A stretch of 41,764 nt of DNA from NCBI GenBank assembly GCA_947474065.1, contig CANJHD010000017.1, positions 1-41,764 on the forward strand, in the 5' to 3' direction. Under the pieces are notes generated by a model, which was not told the origin of the DNA, searched no databases, and worked only from the letters and a program-made list of their open reading frames with translations. Of the stretch, positions 1 through 7,914 are shown piece by piece (the first letter of the stretch is position 1; each line of letters opens with the position of its first letter). The DNA is from Planctomycetaceae bacterium (GTDB lineage: Bacteria; Planctomycetota; Phycisphaerae; Phycisphaerales; SM1A02). Made by a program: the position numbers and the translations under genes.

Positions 1-352
1 CGCGCTTCATGCGGTCAATGCACTCGCCGACTGCTGCCAATGCCTCTGCGCGATGGAGCGTATGCACGGTCAGCCGGAACGATCGCTGCCCCACCGGGAC
101 TTCGCCGCGGCTGTGCTCAACCATGATTGAAACGAGCCCGTGCTTTGCCAGCATCTCGCGACCGAGTTCGGCGAGCATGTTCGAAGCCATCGGCTCGTAC
201 ACCTCGTAGTTCAGTGCGCGGATAGTGCGTCCATCTTCATCGGAACGGACAACACCGTCAAACACGATGGCCGCACCGAATTGCGCTGATGGCGGCAGCA
301 CAGGTGCTGGATCACCAAGCGCACCGTCAATGATTCGAACAGTCGCGCTCAT
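1..352 (-). CDS. moaE: Molybdopterin synthase catalytic subunit MoaE (C-terminus cut by window edge)
   Basis: MoaE is the large subunit of molybdopterin synthase, which moves sulfur from the MoaD thiocarboxylate onto cyclic pyranopterin monophosphate. I translated the minus strand from the ATG at 352; the frame stays open for 117 codons to the window edge. It shows the family landmarks: a GVVR segment near residue 34, NYEVYEPMA near 48, HSRGEVPVGQ near 80, and THLHRAEAL-like HTLHRAEAL followed by MKR near the cut end. The start codon overlaps the moaD stop by four bases (ATGA), so the two are probably translationally coupled. The C-terminus, with the remaining active-site lysine region, lies outside the window. 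Identification is firm. Confidence 0.93.
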   Translation of the reverse strand, partial: MSATVRIIDGALGDPAPVLPPSAQFGAAIVFDGVVRSDEDGRTIRALNYEVYEPMASNMLAELGREMLAKHGLVSIMVEHSRGEVPVGQRSFRLTVHTLHRAEALAAVGECIDRMKR

Positions 353-594
353 CCGCCGCCCACCAGTTCAACCAGTGCGATCTCGTCACCAGCGCGGAGT
401 GGTGCATCTGCTGGCCGGAACGAATGATTCACTGCGAGCCGCGCCCCACGAAAGAATGTCGATTTGTGCGGATGACACGCGGCAAGCGCCTCATTGACAT
501 CGCGTACAGAAGCGCTGTCAGGGACTTCAACGGCAATGCTTGCACACGAAAGTTCGCGGGCAAGTGAACCGAAGATGAGCACACGAAACACCAT
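349..594 (-). CDS. moaD: Molybdopterin synthase sulfur carrier subunit MoaD
   Basis: This encodes an 81-residue ubiquitin-like protein that fits the MoaD family in length and ends in the diagnostic Gly-Gly (LVELVGGG), the tail that is adenylated and converted to the thiocarboxylate sulfur donor. The N-terminus (VFRVLIFGSLAREL) and the AGDEIALV segment before the tail are typical. I chose the ATG at 594. The frame stays open upstream, but that part is a shadow of moeA on the other strand. The stop overlaps the start of moaE (ATGA). No Shine-Dalgarno sequence is visible; a TACACT hexamer ends seven bases upstream of the start, so the message may be leaderless. Confidence 0.92.
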   Translation of the reverse strand: MVFRVLIFGSLARELSCASIAVEVPDSASVRDVNEALAACHPHKSTFFRGARLAVNHSFRPADAPLRAGDEIALVELVGGG

Positions 595-601
595 GAATTG
601 C

Positions 602-628
602 AGTGTAACATTGCGCCTCGCTATCCAA
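602..628 (-). promoter_or_regulatory. Candidate moaDE promoter giving a leaderless or near-leaderless mRNA
   Basis: Reading the minus strand, TTGGAT (623-628), a 15-base spacer and TACACT (602-607) lie directly upstream of the moaD ATG, with seven bases between the -10-like box and the start. The -10 matches the one I propose for rpsO, but the -35 is weak and the spacer short. This is inference from sequence only. Confidence 0.35.
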
Positions 629-670
629 TTCGATACCGCCTGCACCTTGCCCCGCGCGATCGATGGAATC

Positions 671-1951
671 ATGTTCATGACAGCATCGAACCCCATCGCC
701 GCACCAACGGAGCCACAGTCGCCGAGCGCGGCGATCGATGCTGTGTGTGCACATCTGGATGCCCTAGAGACTGAATCGATTTCGCTAGCACAATCACCAG
801 GACGAGTGCTCGCTGAGGCAGTGCGCGCTGACCGCGCAAGCCCGGCGCTTGACATGAGTTCGATGGACGGATTCGCGGTGCGCGTTGCAGACCTCAACGC
901 GATGACCTCGACTACCGGTCTTCCAATTGCGACTGGCTCGAATTGCGAAGCGAGCATCGGTCATGCGCCAGTTTCCATGCAGCCCGCGCACGCGATCCGT
1001 ATCGTGACCGGCGCGCCGATTCCTATCGGCGCGGACGCCGTGGTGCGACATGAAGATGTCCGCGTCGCGAATGGCTTTGCGTTTTTAAAGATTGCCGCGA
1101 ACGCGGTGCTACCCGGCGCGTTCATCCGGCGTGCGGGTGAAAACGCATCGAAAGGTGCTGAAATTCTGCAAGCCGGAACACTGATCGGAGCGGCTGCAAT
1201 CGGAGCGCTCGCCACGTTCGGCGCGGCCAGCGTTCGCGTCCATCGCCGCGTGCGCGTGGCGATCATCATCACTGGTGATGAGTTAGTAACCACTGACCGA
1301 ACGCCCGCGCCGTGGCAGATTCGCGACAGCAACGGAAGTGTGCTCGCGGCGCTCCTCAGCGCGCGACCGTGGATCGAAGTGGTGTCACACCTGCACGCCA
1401 CGGACGATGCCGATGCGCTCGCGGCGACGCTTGCAACGGCGCTTGAATCAGCGGACGCGGTGATCCTGACTGGCGGCGTCTCCATGGGTCACCACGACCA
1501 CGTTCCGCAGGTGATCAAGTGTCTTGGTGCGGTCACGGTGTTCCACCGACTTCCGCAGCGACCAGGGCGACCGATGCTCGCGGCGGTGCTGCCGCGCGCT
1601 GGCACTCGGGCGCCGCGGCTGATTCTTGGCCTGCCGGGCAATCCTGTTTCAGTCATGGTCACGGCACGCCGCCTCGGAATTCCCATGCTTGGCAAGCTGG
1701 CCGGACTTCCCCACGGCGAGTTCACCGCGCCGCGCCTGCACACTGATGGCGATGACGGCGTACAACTCGGCATGTGGTGGTTCCGACTCGTCAGCGAGCG
1801 AGTCTCCGCGGAAGGCGAACGCCGACTGCACCTGCTGCCAACAAAGAGTTCAGGTGATATCGCTGCCGCCGCAACAAGCACTGGGTTTGTAGAAGTAGCG
1901 CCACACCAAAGCGCCGCGGGTCCAAACGCCTTCTATCCATGGATGCACTGA
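671..1951 (+). CDS. moeA: Molybdopterin molybdotransferase MoeA
   Basis: MoeA inserts molybdate into adenylylated molybdopterin, the last step of basic Moco synthesis. The 426-residue product has the usual length. Visible signatures are SSMDGFAVR near residue 60 (MoeA N-terminal domain), RIVTGAPIP and RHEDV near 110, TGDELV and RDSNG around 205-220, the MoCF-type LTGGVSMG near 270, and LPGNPVS near 320. I chose the ATG at 671 (an in-frame ATG at 677 is equally possible); the open frame further upstream runs through moaD on the other strand. It is divergent from moaD and is followed after 18 bases by moaC. It serves the molybdenum-dependent xanthine dehydrogenase encoded nearby. Confidence 0.93.
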   Translation: MFMTASNPIAAPTEPQSPSAAIDAVCAHLDALETESISLAQSPGRVLAEAVRADRASPALDMSSMDGFAVRVADLNAMTSTTGLPIATGSNCEASIGHAPVSMQPAHAIRIVTGAPIPIGADAVVRHEDVRVANGFAFLKIAANAVLPGAFIRRAGENASKGAEILQAGTLIGAAAIGALATFGAASVRVHRRVRVAIIITGDELVTTDRTPAPWQIRDSNGSVLAALLSARPWIEVVSHLHATDDADALAATLATALESADAVILTGGVSMGHHDHVPQVIKCLGAVTVFHRLPQRPGRPMLAAVLPRAGTRAPRLILGLPGNPVSVMVTARRLGIPMLGKLAGLPHGEFTAPRLHTDGDDGVQLGMWWFRLVSERVSAEGERRLHLLPTKSSGDIAAAATSTGFVEVAPHQSAAGPNAFYPWMH

Positions 1952-1969
1952 ACTACGAACGGAACCGCG

Positions 1970-2524
1970 ATGGCAACGAAGAAATCAACGAAACGCACTG
2001 CGAAGACACGACCCTCTTCACCATCACTATCGCACCTTGATGCGCATGGGCGCGCTGCCATGGTTGATGTCGGCGCGAAGCCCGTCACGCAACGCCGCGC
2101 CGTGGCCGAAGCCCGCGTGAAGATCTCGCCCGCGCTCGCGGAGCGAATCGCGCACAACACGCTTGCCAAAGGCGACCTGCTCGCGGTGGCGCGTCTTGCT
2201 GGGATACAAGCCGCCAAGCGCACTGATGAATTGATTCCGCTCTGCCATTCGTTGCCACTCGACTCCGTTGATGTGCGCGCAGAGTTACGCACCGACCATG
2301 TGTACCTCTGGGCGGAAGCGAAAGCGACCGCCCGAACCGGCGTTGAGATGGAAGCACTCACAGCGGTATCCATCGCCGCACTCACCGTGGTTGACATGGG
2401 AAAGTCAATTGATCGAACGATGACCATTGATGGACTTCGACTCTTAGAGAAAGAAGGCGGCCGAAGCGGTCACTTTCGCGCTGCTGCAGCATCGACAAAT
2501 AAAAACAAGCGAGCGGGCGCATGA
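1970..2524 (+). CDS. moaC: Cyclic pyranopterin monophosphate synthase MoaC
   Basis: MoaC converts the GTP-derived MoaA product into cyclic pyranopterin monophosphate. The 184-residue protein carries the whole family signature: LSHLDAHGRAAMVDVG near residue 20, KGDLLAVARLAGIQAAKRT near 65, IPLCHSLPLD near 90, VEMEALTAVSIAALTVVDM near 125, and GGRSG near the end. The PLCH and MEALTAV stretches hold the expected active-site residues. A basic extension of about 18 residues precedes the domain. The stop overlaps the start of the next gene (ATGA at 2521-2524). No moaA lies in the window, so the first Moco step must be encoded elsewhere. Confidence 0.96.
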   Translation: MATKKSTKRTAKTRPSSPSLSHLDAHGRAAMVDVGAKPVTQRRAVAEARVKISPALAERIAHNTLAKGDLLAVARLAGIQAAKRTDELIPLCHSLPLDSVDVRAELRTDHVYLWAEAKATARTGVEMEALTAVSIAALTVVDMGKSIDRTMTIDGLRLLEKEGGRSGHFRAAAASTNKNKRAGA

Positions 2525-3069
2525 GCACTGCCCCTTGCGTGGTCATTCTGACTGTCAGCGAGCGCTGCTCGCGCGGCGAGACCGTTGATACATCTGGCCC
2601 GACGCTGCAGGCCTTGGCAACGCAGCATCTCGGCGCCACTATCGCGCACGCCGAGTGCCTTCCGGATGACATGGCCGCGCTGGCTCAGTTCTTTGCGCAT
2701 TGGTCAGAAGAAACGCGCCATATTGACCTGATTCTAAGTACTGGCGGCACCGGTCTTGCCCCGCGTGACATCACTCCCGAAGCCCTGCGCACCGTCATGC
2801 ACCGAGAGCACGCCGGTCTCATGGACCTTTCGCGCCTGCGCTGTCTTGAGAAGACGCCACGCACATTTCTTTCACGAGGCATTGCAGGAACGATCAATCG
2901 CACGCTTGTCATCACGCTGCCCGGCTCGCCACGTGGATGCACCGAAATGTTTGAAGCGATCGCAGACATTCTTCCACACGCGATCGAAACGCTACGTGGC
3001 GATGTGCAAGATGATGGTCGACCAGAACTCGGTGGCGGGAACAAAGGCGTCATTCATCACCGCGACTGA
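2521..3069 (+). CDS. mogA: Molybdopterin adenylyltransferase (MogA/MoaB family)
   Basis: This 182-residue MoCF-domain protein should adenylylate molybdopterin before MoeA inserts molybdenum. It begins with the beta strand and ligand loop typical of MogA/MoaB (VVILTVSERCSRGE), has the nucleotide and pterin-binding STGGTGLAPRDITPEA near residue 77, and LPGSPRG near 140. MogA and MoaB cannot be separated safely by eye, so the symbol is tentative. It is coupled to moaC through a four-base overlap and is the last gene of moeA-moaC-mogA. Its 3' end overlaps the convergent xdhC by 13 bases, leaving no room for a separate terminator. Confidence 0.9.
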   Translation: MSTAPCVVILTVSERCSRGETVDTSGPTLQALATQHLGATIAHAECLPDDMAALAQFFAHWSEETRHIDLILSTGGTGLAPRDITPEALRTVMHREHAGLMDLSRLRCLEKTPRTFLSRGIAGTINRTLVITLPGSPRGCTEMFEAIADILPHAIETLRGDVQDDGRPELGGGNKGVIHHRD

Positions 3070-3890
3070 GGCGCTGCAGCATCGCGTTCTTGCAGCAATT
3101 GCGCTCCGATACTCACTGCAATTTCTGCAGGAGAGTTCGAACCGATTGGCAGCCCGACCGGGCAGCGAATCCGCGCGACAACATCCTTTGCGAATCCGTC
3201 TTTCACCAGTGCGCTTCGCAACGTGCGGGCCTTCGGCTCACTGCCAATGACCCCAACGAAAGCTGCATCGCCGCGGCGCAAGATCTCGCGAACGATGGGT
3301 AAATCCGTTGCGTGCCCCTGCGACATGCAAAGGAAGAATGTCCCCGCTGGCAACACGGCGACTGCGTGGGCAGGTTCCGCCGCAAGCACCTTTCGCACAT
3401 TCGGGCGCACAACGATCCGCGAAATCCATTCCTCGCGTGGATCAAAGCAAGAAAGGCTGCAATCGAACGTGGAAAGAAGCGACACCGTCGCCTGCGCAAC
3501 ATGCCCCGCGCCAAACACCGCAATGTTCCAACGAGGGAGCGTCGAGATCTCGTAGAAGAAAGTGGCTGCGCCGCCACACACCATGTTGAGATCTCGCTGC
3601 AATTCGTAGCGGACGATCTCAGGAGGAATGGATTGCGCATGGGAATGGCTTGACCCAAGCCCAGTCTCCGCGCGCGCGATCATCTCCTGGGCATGCACAA
3701 TCGCCCGCGCCTCAAGCCTGCCGCCGCCGACCGTTCCCCAAGCGAGCCCGGCGGCGGTGATGATCGCCTTGGCACCAATGTCTTGCGGAACATGTCCCTC
3801 TGGCTCGATCAGCGTGACTGTGACAAAGACCACGCCGCGCTCAGAAAGCGCGCTGGCATGTTGGAGGTAATCACGCATAGAACAAGTCAT
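3057..3890 (-). CDS. xdhC: XdhC family Moco insertion/maturation factor for xanthine dehydrogenase
   Basis: XdhC binds Moco, supports its sulfuration and delivers it to the XdhB subunit of xanthine dehydrogenase. The 277-residue product has the family hallmarks: WGTVGGGRLE near residue 51, MVCGG near 103 (the conserved cysteine for Moco binding), a Rossmann-like VFGAGHVAQA near 125 and FDPREEW near 148, with IGSEPKART in the C-terminal half. It lies 16 bases after xdhB and is the last gene of the leftward fusion-xdhA-xdhB-xdhC set. An in-frame ATG five codons in is an alternative start. The tail overlaps mogA on the opposite strand. Confidence 0.93.
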   Translation of the reverse strand: MTCSMRDYLQHASALSERGVVFVTVTLIEPEGHVPQDIGAKAIITAAGLAWGTVGGGRLEARAIVHAQEMIARAETGLGSSHSHAQSIPPEIVRYELQRDLNMVCGGAATFFYEISTLPRWNIAVFGAGHVAQATVSLLSTFDCSLSCFDPREEWISRIVVRPNVRKVLAAEPAHAVAVLPAGTFFLCMSQGHATDLPIVREILRRGDAAFVGVIGSEPKARTLRSALVKDGFAKDVVARIRCPVGLPIGSNSPAEIAVSIGAQLLQERDAAAPQSR

Positions 3891-3906
3891 AGAACCATCT
3901 CATAAA

Positions 3907-6423
3907 TCACTGCTGGCCACCATTCGCCACTTGCATGTCACGAGCGTCCCAGGCGGCGAACATCTGCGGCGACAGCCCGCGCAAGACGCGTTCTGCAGTG
4001 GCTGGAATCGCCAACGGTACAAGTTGGGCATGCTGACCACTCGAAACGGATGCATCACTCGACCGCGCCGACATGATCGCATCGCGAACCGCGGTCCACA
4101 CTGAGATCGACAGAAGGAGCGGTGGCTCGCCCGATGCCTTCGACCCGCGCACATTCACCGAATTTCCATGGTTAAAGATGAGGTCTGCATTGAAGACACG
4201 TGGCGTGTCCTGGACACTGGGAATCTTGTACGTACTTGGCGAATGCGAAAGCAATTTGCCGTTTCCGTCATACACCAGATGCTCCGTGGTGAGCCACCCC
4301 ATCCCTTGCACGAATCCGCCCATCACTTGCCCCATGTCGAGCGCGTGGTTCACCGGTCGACCCATGTCCATGAGAATGTCGACGCGTCGCACCTTCACTT
4401 CGCCGGTGTCGCGATCAAGCTCCACCTCACTCGCGGCGACGCCCTGCGTGAAGTACAGGAACGCTCTGCCCTTGCCGGTGAGCTTGTCGAATCCAAGGTC
4501 CGGGATGCTGTAATGCGCGTACTCGCTGACTGAAATTCGATTGAGGTACGCCTCGCGGACAAGTTCTGCAAACCCAACGGTAAACACTGATCCAGAGCGA
4601 TCCGTCACGGTCACCACGCCGTTGCGGAATTCCACACGCTGCTCGTCGGTGCCGCGCGGACTGACTCCTGAGCCCACCGCGATTTCTGGCATTGTTCCGA
4701 GCCCGGCAGTCTTTTTTGCCCACGATTCCGGTGGAATCGACCGCAGGCGGATCGCCAACGCTGACAGACGAGCGCAAATAGTCTCGCACGCCTGAAGCGC
4801 TGCGGCACCATTGATATCCGTGCCTGTGGATGCAGCGGTCGGCGATGTATTCGCGTTCTTCTCCGTCGATGTCGGCATAATCCGTACCGATCCCGTCGGC
4901 AATCCGAACTGCTCCGCAACGATCGCTGCAATGCGCGCATTCACGCCCTGCCCCATCTCGACTGCGCCGGTTGAAACCTGCACAGTGCCGTCGCGATGGA
5001 GATTGACGAGCGCGTTGCCTTGGTTCAAAAACCGCGTTGTGAACGAAATACCAAACTTGACCGCCGTCAGCGAAAGACCGCGCGAATGCCCGTCCGGATT
5101 GCGCGCGCGATCGGCGTTCCACGCTGCGATTTCCGCGCGGCGCGCGCGGTACGCGCACCGCTCCGTGAGCGTTGCGAACAGTTCCGGCAAGTGGTTGTCC
5201 TCAACGCGCTGCCCATAAGGCGTCATGTCTTGTCCGGGTCCGTAGCAATTCAACACGCGAACATCAAGCGCGTCGCGATCAACAACGCGTGCAATGTCCT
5301 CAATGACGGACTCAATGAGTGCAACGCCCTTCGGGCCACCGAAGCCACGGAATGCCGTGTGTGGATGGAAATTGGTGCGGCACACCTGCCCCCGCACACG
5401 CATATTCGGAATGAAATACGCGTTATCGCAGTGCAACATCGCTCGTTCCATAATCGCCGTGGAAAGATCGGCATACGCACCGCCATCAGCATGCAACATT
5501 GCATCCAGCGCAATGATTCGGCCGTCCGCATCGAAGCCGCACTGATACTCAATCCGGAAGGGATTTCGCTTCCCGGTGATGATCATGTCATCGTCCTTTG
5601 AAAGAACGAGACGCGCCGCGCGGCCAGTCTGCTTCGCAACCAATGCGGCATACGCGGCAATCGGAGCCGCCTGCGATTCCTTGCCACCAAACCCGCCACC
5701 GAGTCGCTTAGCAATGCACACCACATCGCTGAATCGCACGCCGCACGCTTCCGCAACCACATGTTGCGTTTCGGTTGGATGCTGCGTCGACGAGTGCACT
5801 TCAAGTTGCCCGTCTTCGCGCGGATACACCACCGCCGCCTGACTCTCAAGATAGAAGTGGTCAGCGCCCCCGATCTCCAGCGTTCCCGCAACGCGGTGAG
5901 GCGACCGCGCAAGCGCAGCCACTGCGTCACCGGTTGCGATCGTGCGTTCGGAGCCGATGAAACTCTTCGCGGCAACCGCTTCTGCCACGGTGCGAATGGC
6001 TGGCAATTTCTCCCATTCCACTACAACCTCAGTTAAACCCTTCGCCAGTGCTTCCTTGGTCTCGGCCGCCACCACAGCAACCACTTCCCCAACAAAGTTC
6101 ACTTCGGCCGCTGCAATGATCGGCTGGTCTTGAAAGATGGTGCCCCACGCGTTGTGCGCCACATCCGCGGCAGTCACAGCGCACACAACACCAGGAACAG
6201 CCAGCGCGGGCGCAATGTCCAGCCGACGAACGCGTGCATGCGCATACGGGCTGTACACCAGCCCGCAGTGCAGTTCGCCCTTCACCATTGGGCGGTCATC
6301 AACATATTCTGACTTCCCTGTGACATGAGTGACCGATGAATCGTGCGGCGCCGATCCCGGATCGGCAATGATCGCAGCGAGCCGACCGGGTGCTTCGGAG
6401 TGTTCAGCCACGGAGCACCTCAT
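3907..6423 (-). CDS. xdhB: Xanthine dehydrogenase molybdenum-binding subunit XdhB
   Basis: This 838-residue large subunit holds the Moco site where xanthine and hypoxanthine are hydroxylated to urate. Residues matching the bovine xanthine pocket are visible: E249 in GGGFGGKE (bovine E802), R327 in MERAM (R880), F361 in FRGFGG (F914), F461-T462 (F1009-T1010) and E766 in SGEPP (catalytic E1261). The spacings 249-327-361 equal the bovine 802-880-914 exactly. Aldehyde oxidases lack the Glu/Arg pair, so xanthine dehydrogenase is well supported. There are about 50 extra residues between positions 560 and 620 relative to the animal enzyme, as also seen in some bacterial XdhB. The start overlaps xdhA by 20 bases; xdhC follows. 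Confidence 0.96.
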   Translation of the reverse strand: MRCSVAEHSEAPGRLAAIIADPGSAPHDSSVTHVTGKSEYVDDRPMVKGELHCGLVYSPYAHARVRRLDIAPALAVPGVVCAVTAADVAHNAWGTIFQDQPIIAAAEVNFVGEVVAVVAAETKEALAKGLTEVVVEWEKLPAIRTVAEAVAAKSFIGSERTIATGDAVAALARSPHRVAGTLEIGGADHFYLESQAAVVYPREDGQLEVHSSTQHPTETQHVVAEACGVRFSDVVCIAKRLGGGFGGKESQAAPIAAYAALVAKQTGRAARLVLSKDDDMIITGKRNPFRIEYQCGFDADGRIIALDAMLHADGGAYADLSTAIMERAMLHCDNAYFIPNMRVRGQVCRTNFHPHTAFRGFGGPKGVALIESVIEDIARVVDRDALDVRVLNCYGPGQDMTPYGQRVEDNHLPELFATLTERCAYRARRAEIAAWNADRARNPDGHSRGLSLTAVKFGISFTTRFLNQGNALVNLHRDGTVQVSTGAVEMGQGVNARIAAIVAEQFGLPTGSVRIMPTSTEKNANTSPTAASTGTDINGAAALQACETICARLSALAIRLRSIPPESWAKKTAGLGTMPEIAVGSGVSPRGTDEQRVEFRNGVVTVTDRSGSVFTVGFAELVREAYLNRISVSEYAHYSIPDLGFDKLTGKGRAFLYFTQGVAASEVELDRDTGEVKVRRVDILMDMGRPVNHALDMGQVMGGFVQGMGWLTTEHLVYDGNGKLLSHSPSTYKIPSVQDTPRVFNADLIFNHGNSVNVRGSKASGEPPLLLSISVWTAVRDAIMSARSSDASVSSGQHAQLVPLAIPATAERVLRGLSPQMFAAWDARDMQVANGGQQ

Positions 6424-7879
6424 TGCCGAAGCGTCGGAAGATATTTGCAGCAGTCACGCGCCGGTACGCACCGCTGCCGCGAACATCAGAGATCGGCGCG
6501 ATTGATCCAGCGATCAGTTCCGCCACCGATTCGATGCGCGCCGGCGTGAGTTCGCCGCACAGCGCCTGCTCTGCATCCGGCATACGGACGGGCGTCGCTG
6601 CAACTCCACCGTAAGCGATCCGCGCAGACGCCACACACGGCGCCGATTTGCCGCGACGCCCAGCGCTGAGCGTCACCGCAAATGCCCCGCTCACTGCACT
6701 GATATCCAGATCCTTGCGCTGCGAAACTTTGCAGAGTCGCAGTACTTCGCGCGAAGGTGTCCGCTGAAACGACACGTGAGTAATGATCTCGCCCGGCTCA
6801 AGCGCTAGTTGTTTGTATCCAACATACAAATCGGTCATTGCAATGGTGCGCTTGCGAATCGGTCCCTTGCCGCCAGGTCGCCCAGCGACATGCACCGTGC
6901 CGCCTGCAATCAACAGGAACGGCAGCGTGTCCCCAATCGGCGAAGCGTTCGCAATGTTTCCGACCAGCGTTGCAACGTTCTTAATCTGCGGCGACGCAAA
7001 CAAGTTGAGGAACCGCGCGAACTCCGGAGCAACGTCCTCGCTCACGCGGCGCACCTGTGCAAGCGTCACGCGCGCGCCGAAGGTGGCACCACCGCGCGTC
7101 ACCTTGGTTTCATAGAGCTCCGGTACAAGGTGCAAGCTTAGAAGCGCCGTGGGCATGGGCTTACCTTTGTTGACCTGCACGCCAAGATCAGTAGCTGCCC
7201 CGATGACCCGGAATCCCGGATGGATCGCAGCAAAGGTGACTGCCTCGCGCAGCGTTGCTGGCGCGAACAATTCCACGCCGTCATGTTGCACTCGCATCGA
7301 CTGCTCGGTTGTCGCGATCGATTCAGCAACTGCGAACATATCGGAATATCGAAGCGCCACGGAATGTTTCTCAGTAGCGCGCACGGTAAGTGCCGCCTGA
7401 ATGATCGGCGCATATCCGGTACAGCGGCACAAATTGCCCGTGAGATAGTTCATTGCGGTCCGCTCATCGGCCTGCGCATGCTTCTCCAACATACCGCTCA
7501 ATGCCATCACGAAACCCGGCGTGCAATAGCCGCACTGCGATGCATGACACGCGCGCATGGCATCCTGCGCTGGCGATAGCTCGCTACCGGACTGCATCCC
7601 TTCCACCGTGACGATGTGCGCGCCGTCCATCTGCGCCACGGTCGCAATACAAGAATTCATTGCCTCATATTCAAACGCCACACCCGCGGCAAAGGCTGCG
7701 CCTGGCCGCGGAAATGCACGCAACACCGTGCACGCTCCGCAGTCCCCTTCCGCACACACAATCTTTGTGCCAGACAGGCCGGCTTCCTTGCGCAACCACT
7801 CCGCGAGCATCATCAAGGCCTCGCGACCTCGGATCTCTCGGCGCACGCCATTCACATGAATAAGTGCATAATTGCGCAT
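6404..7879 (-). CDS. xdhA: Xanthine dehydrogenase small subunit XdhA (2Fe-2S and FAD domains)
   Basis: XdhA carries electrons from the molybdenum site through two 2Fe-2S clusters to FAD and NAD+. In the 491-residue product the plant-type ferredoxin cysteines are C42, C47, C50 and C77 (CAEGDCGAC, then NSC), and the second cluster has C116, C119, C151 and C153 (CGYC and CRC). The FAD domain begins near residue 200 with RVIGAATDLG, followed by NVATLVGNIANASPIGD. This is the split Rhodobacter-type arrangement. I prefer the ATG at 7879; a GTG two codons upstream (7885) is the alternative. It begins about 35 bases after the 1575-residue fusion gene and overlaps xdhB, so the three are probably one transcript. 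Confidence 0.95.
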   Translation of the reverse strand: MRNYALIHVNGVRREIRGREALMMLAEWLRKEAGLSGTKIVCAEGDCGACTVLRAFPRPGAAFAAGVAFEYEAMNSCIATVAQMDGAHIVTVEGMQSGSELSPAQDAMRACHASQCGYCTPGFVMALSGMLEKHAQADERTAMNYLTGNLCRCTGYAPIIQAALTVRATEKHSVALRYSDMFAVAESIATTEQSMRVQHDGVELFAPATLREAVTFAAIHPGFRVIGAATDLGVQVNKGKPMPTALLSLHLVPELYETKVTRGGATFGARVTLAQVRRVSEDVAPEFARFLNLFASPQIKNVATLVGNIANASPIGDTLPFLLIAGGTVHVAGRPGGKGPIRKRTIAMTDLYVGYKQLALEPGEIITHVSFQRTPSREVLRLCKVSQRKDLDISAVSGAFAVTLSAGRRGKSAPCVASARIAYGGVAATPVRMPDAEQALCGELTPARIESVAELIAGSIAPISDVRGSGAYRRVTAANIFRRFGNEVLRG

Positions 7880-7914
7880 CGGCACGATCGTAGCACCCGC
7901 AGCAGGCGCGCTAC

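Noticed and set aside
494..670. N-terminal extension of the moeA frame
   Set aside because: It overlaps moaD on the other strand and lacks MoeA similarity; the MoeA domain begins after the ATG at 671.
595..957. Upstream extension of the moaD frame
   Set aside because: It runs antisense to moeA, and MoaD proteins are about 80 residues long, matching the start at 594.
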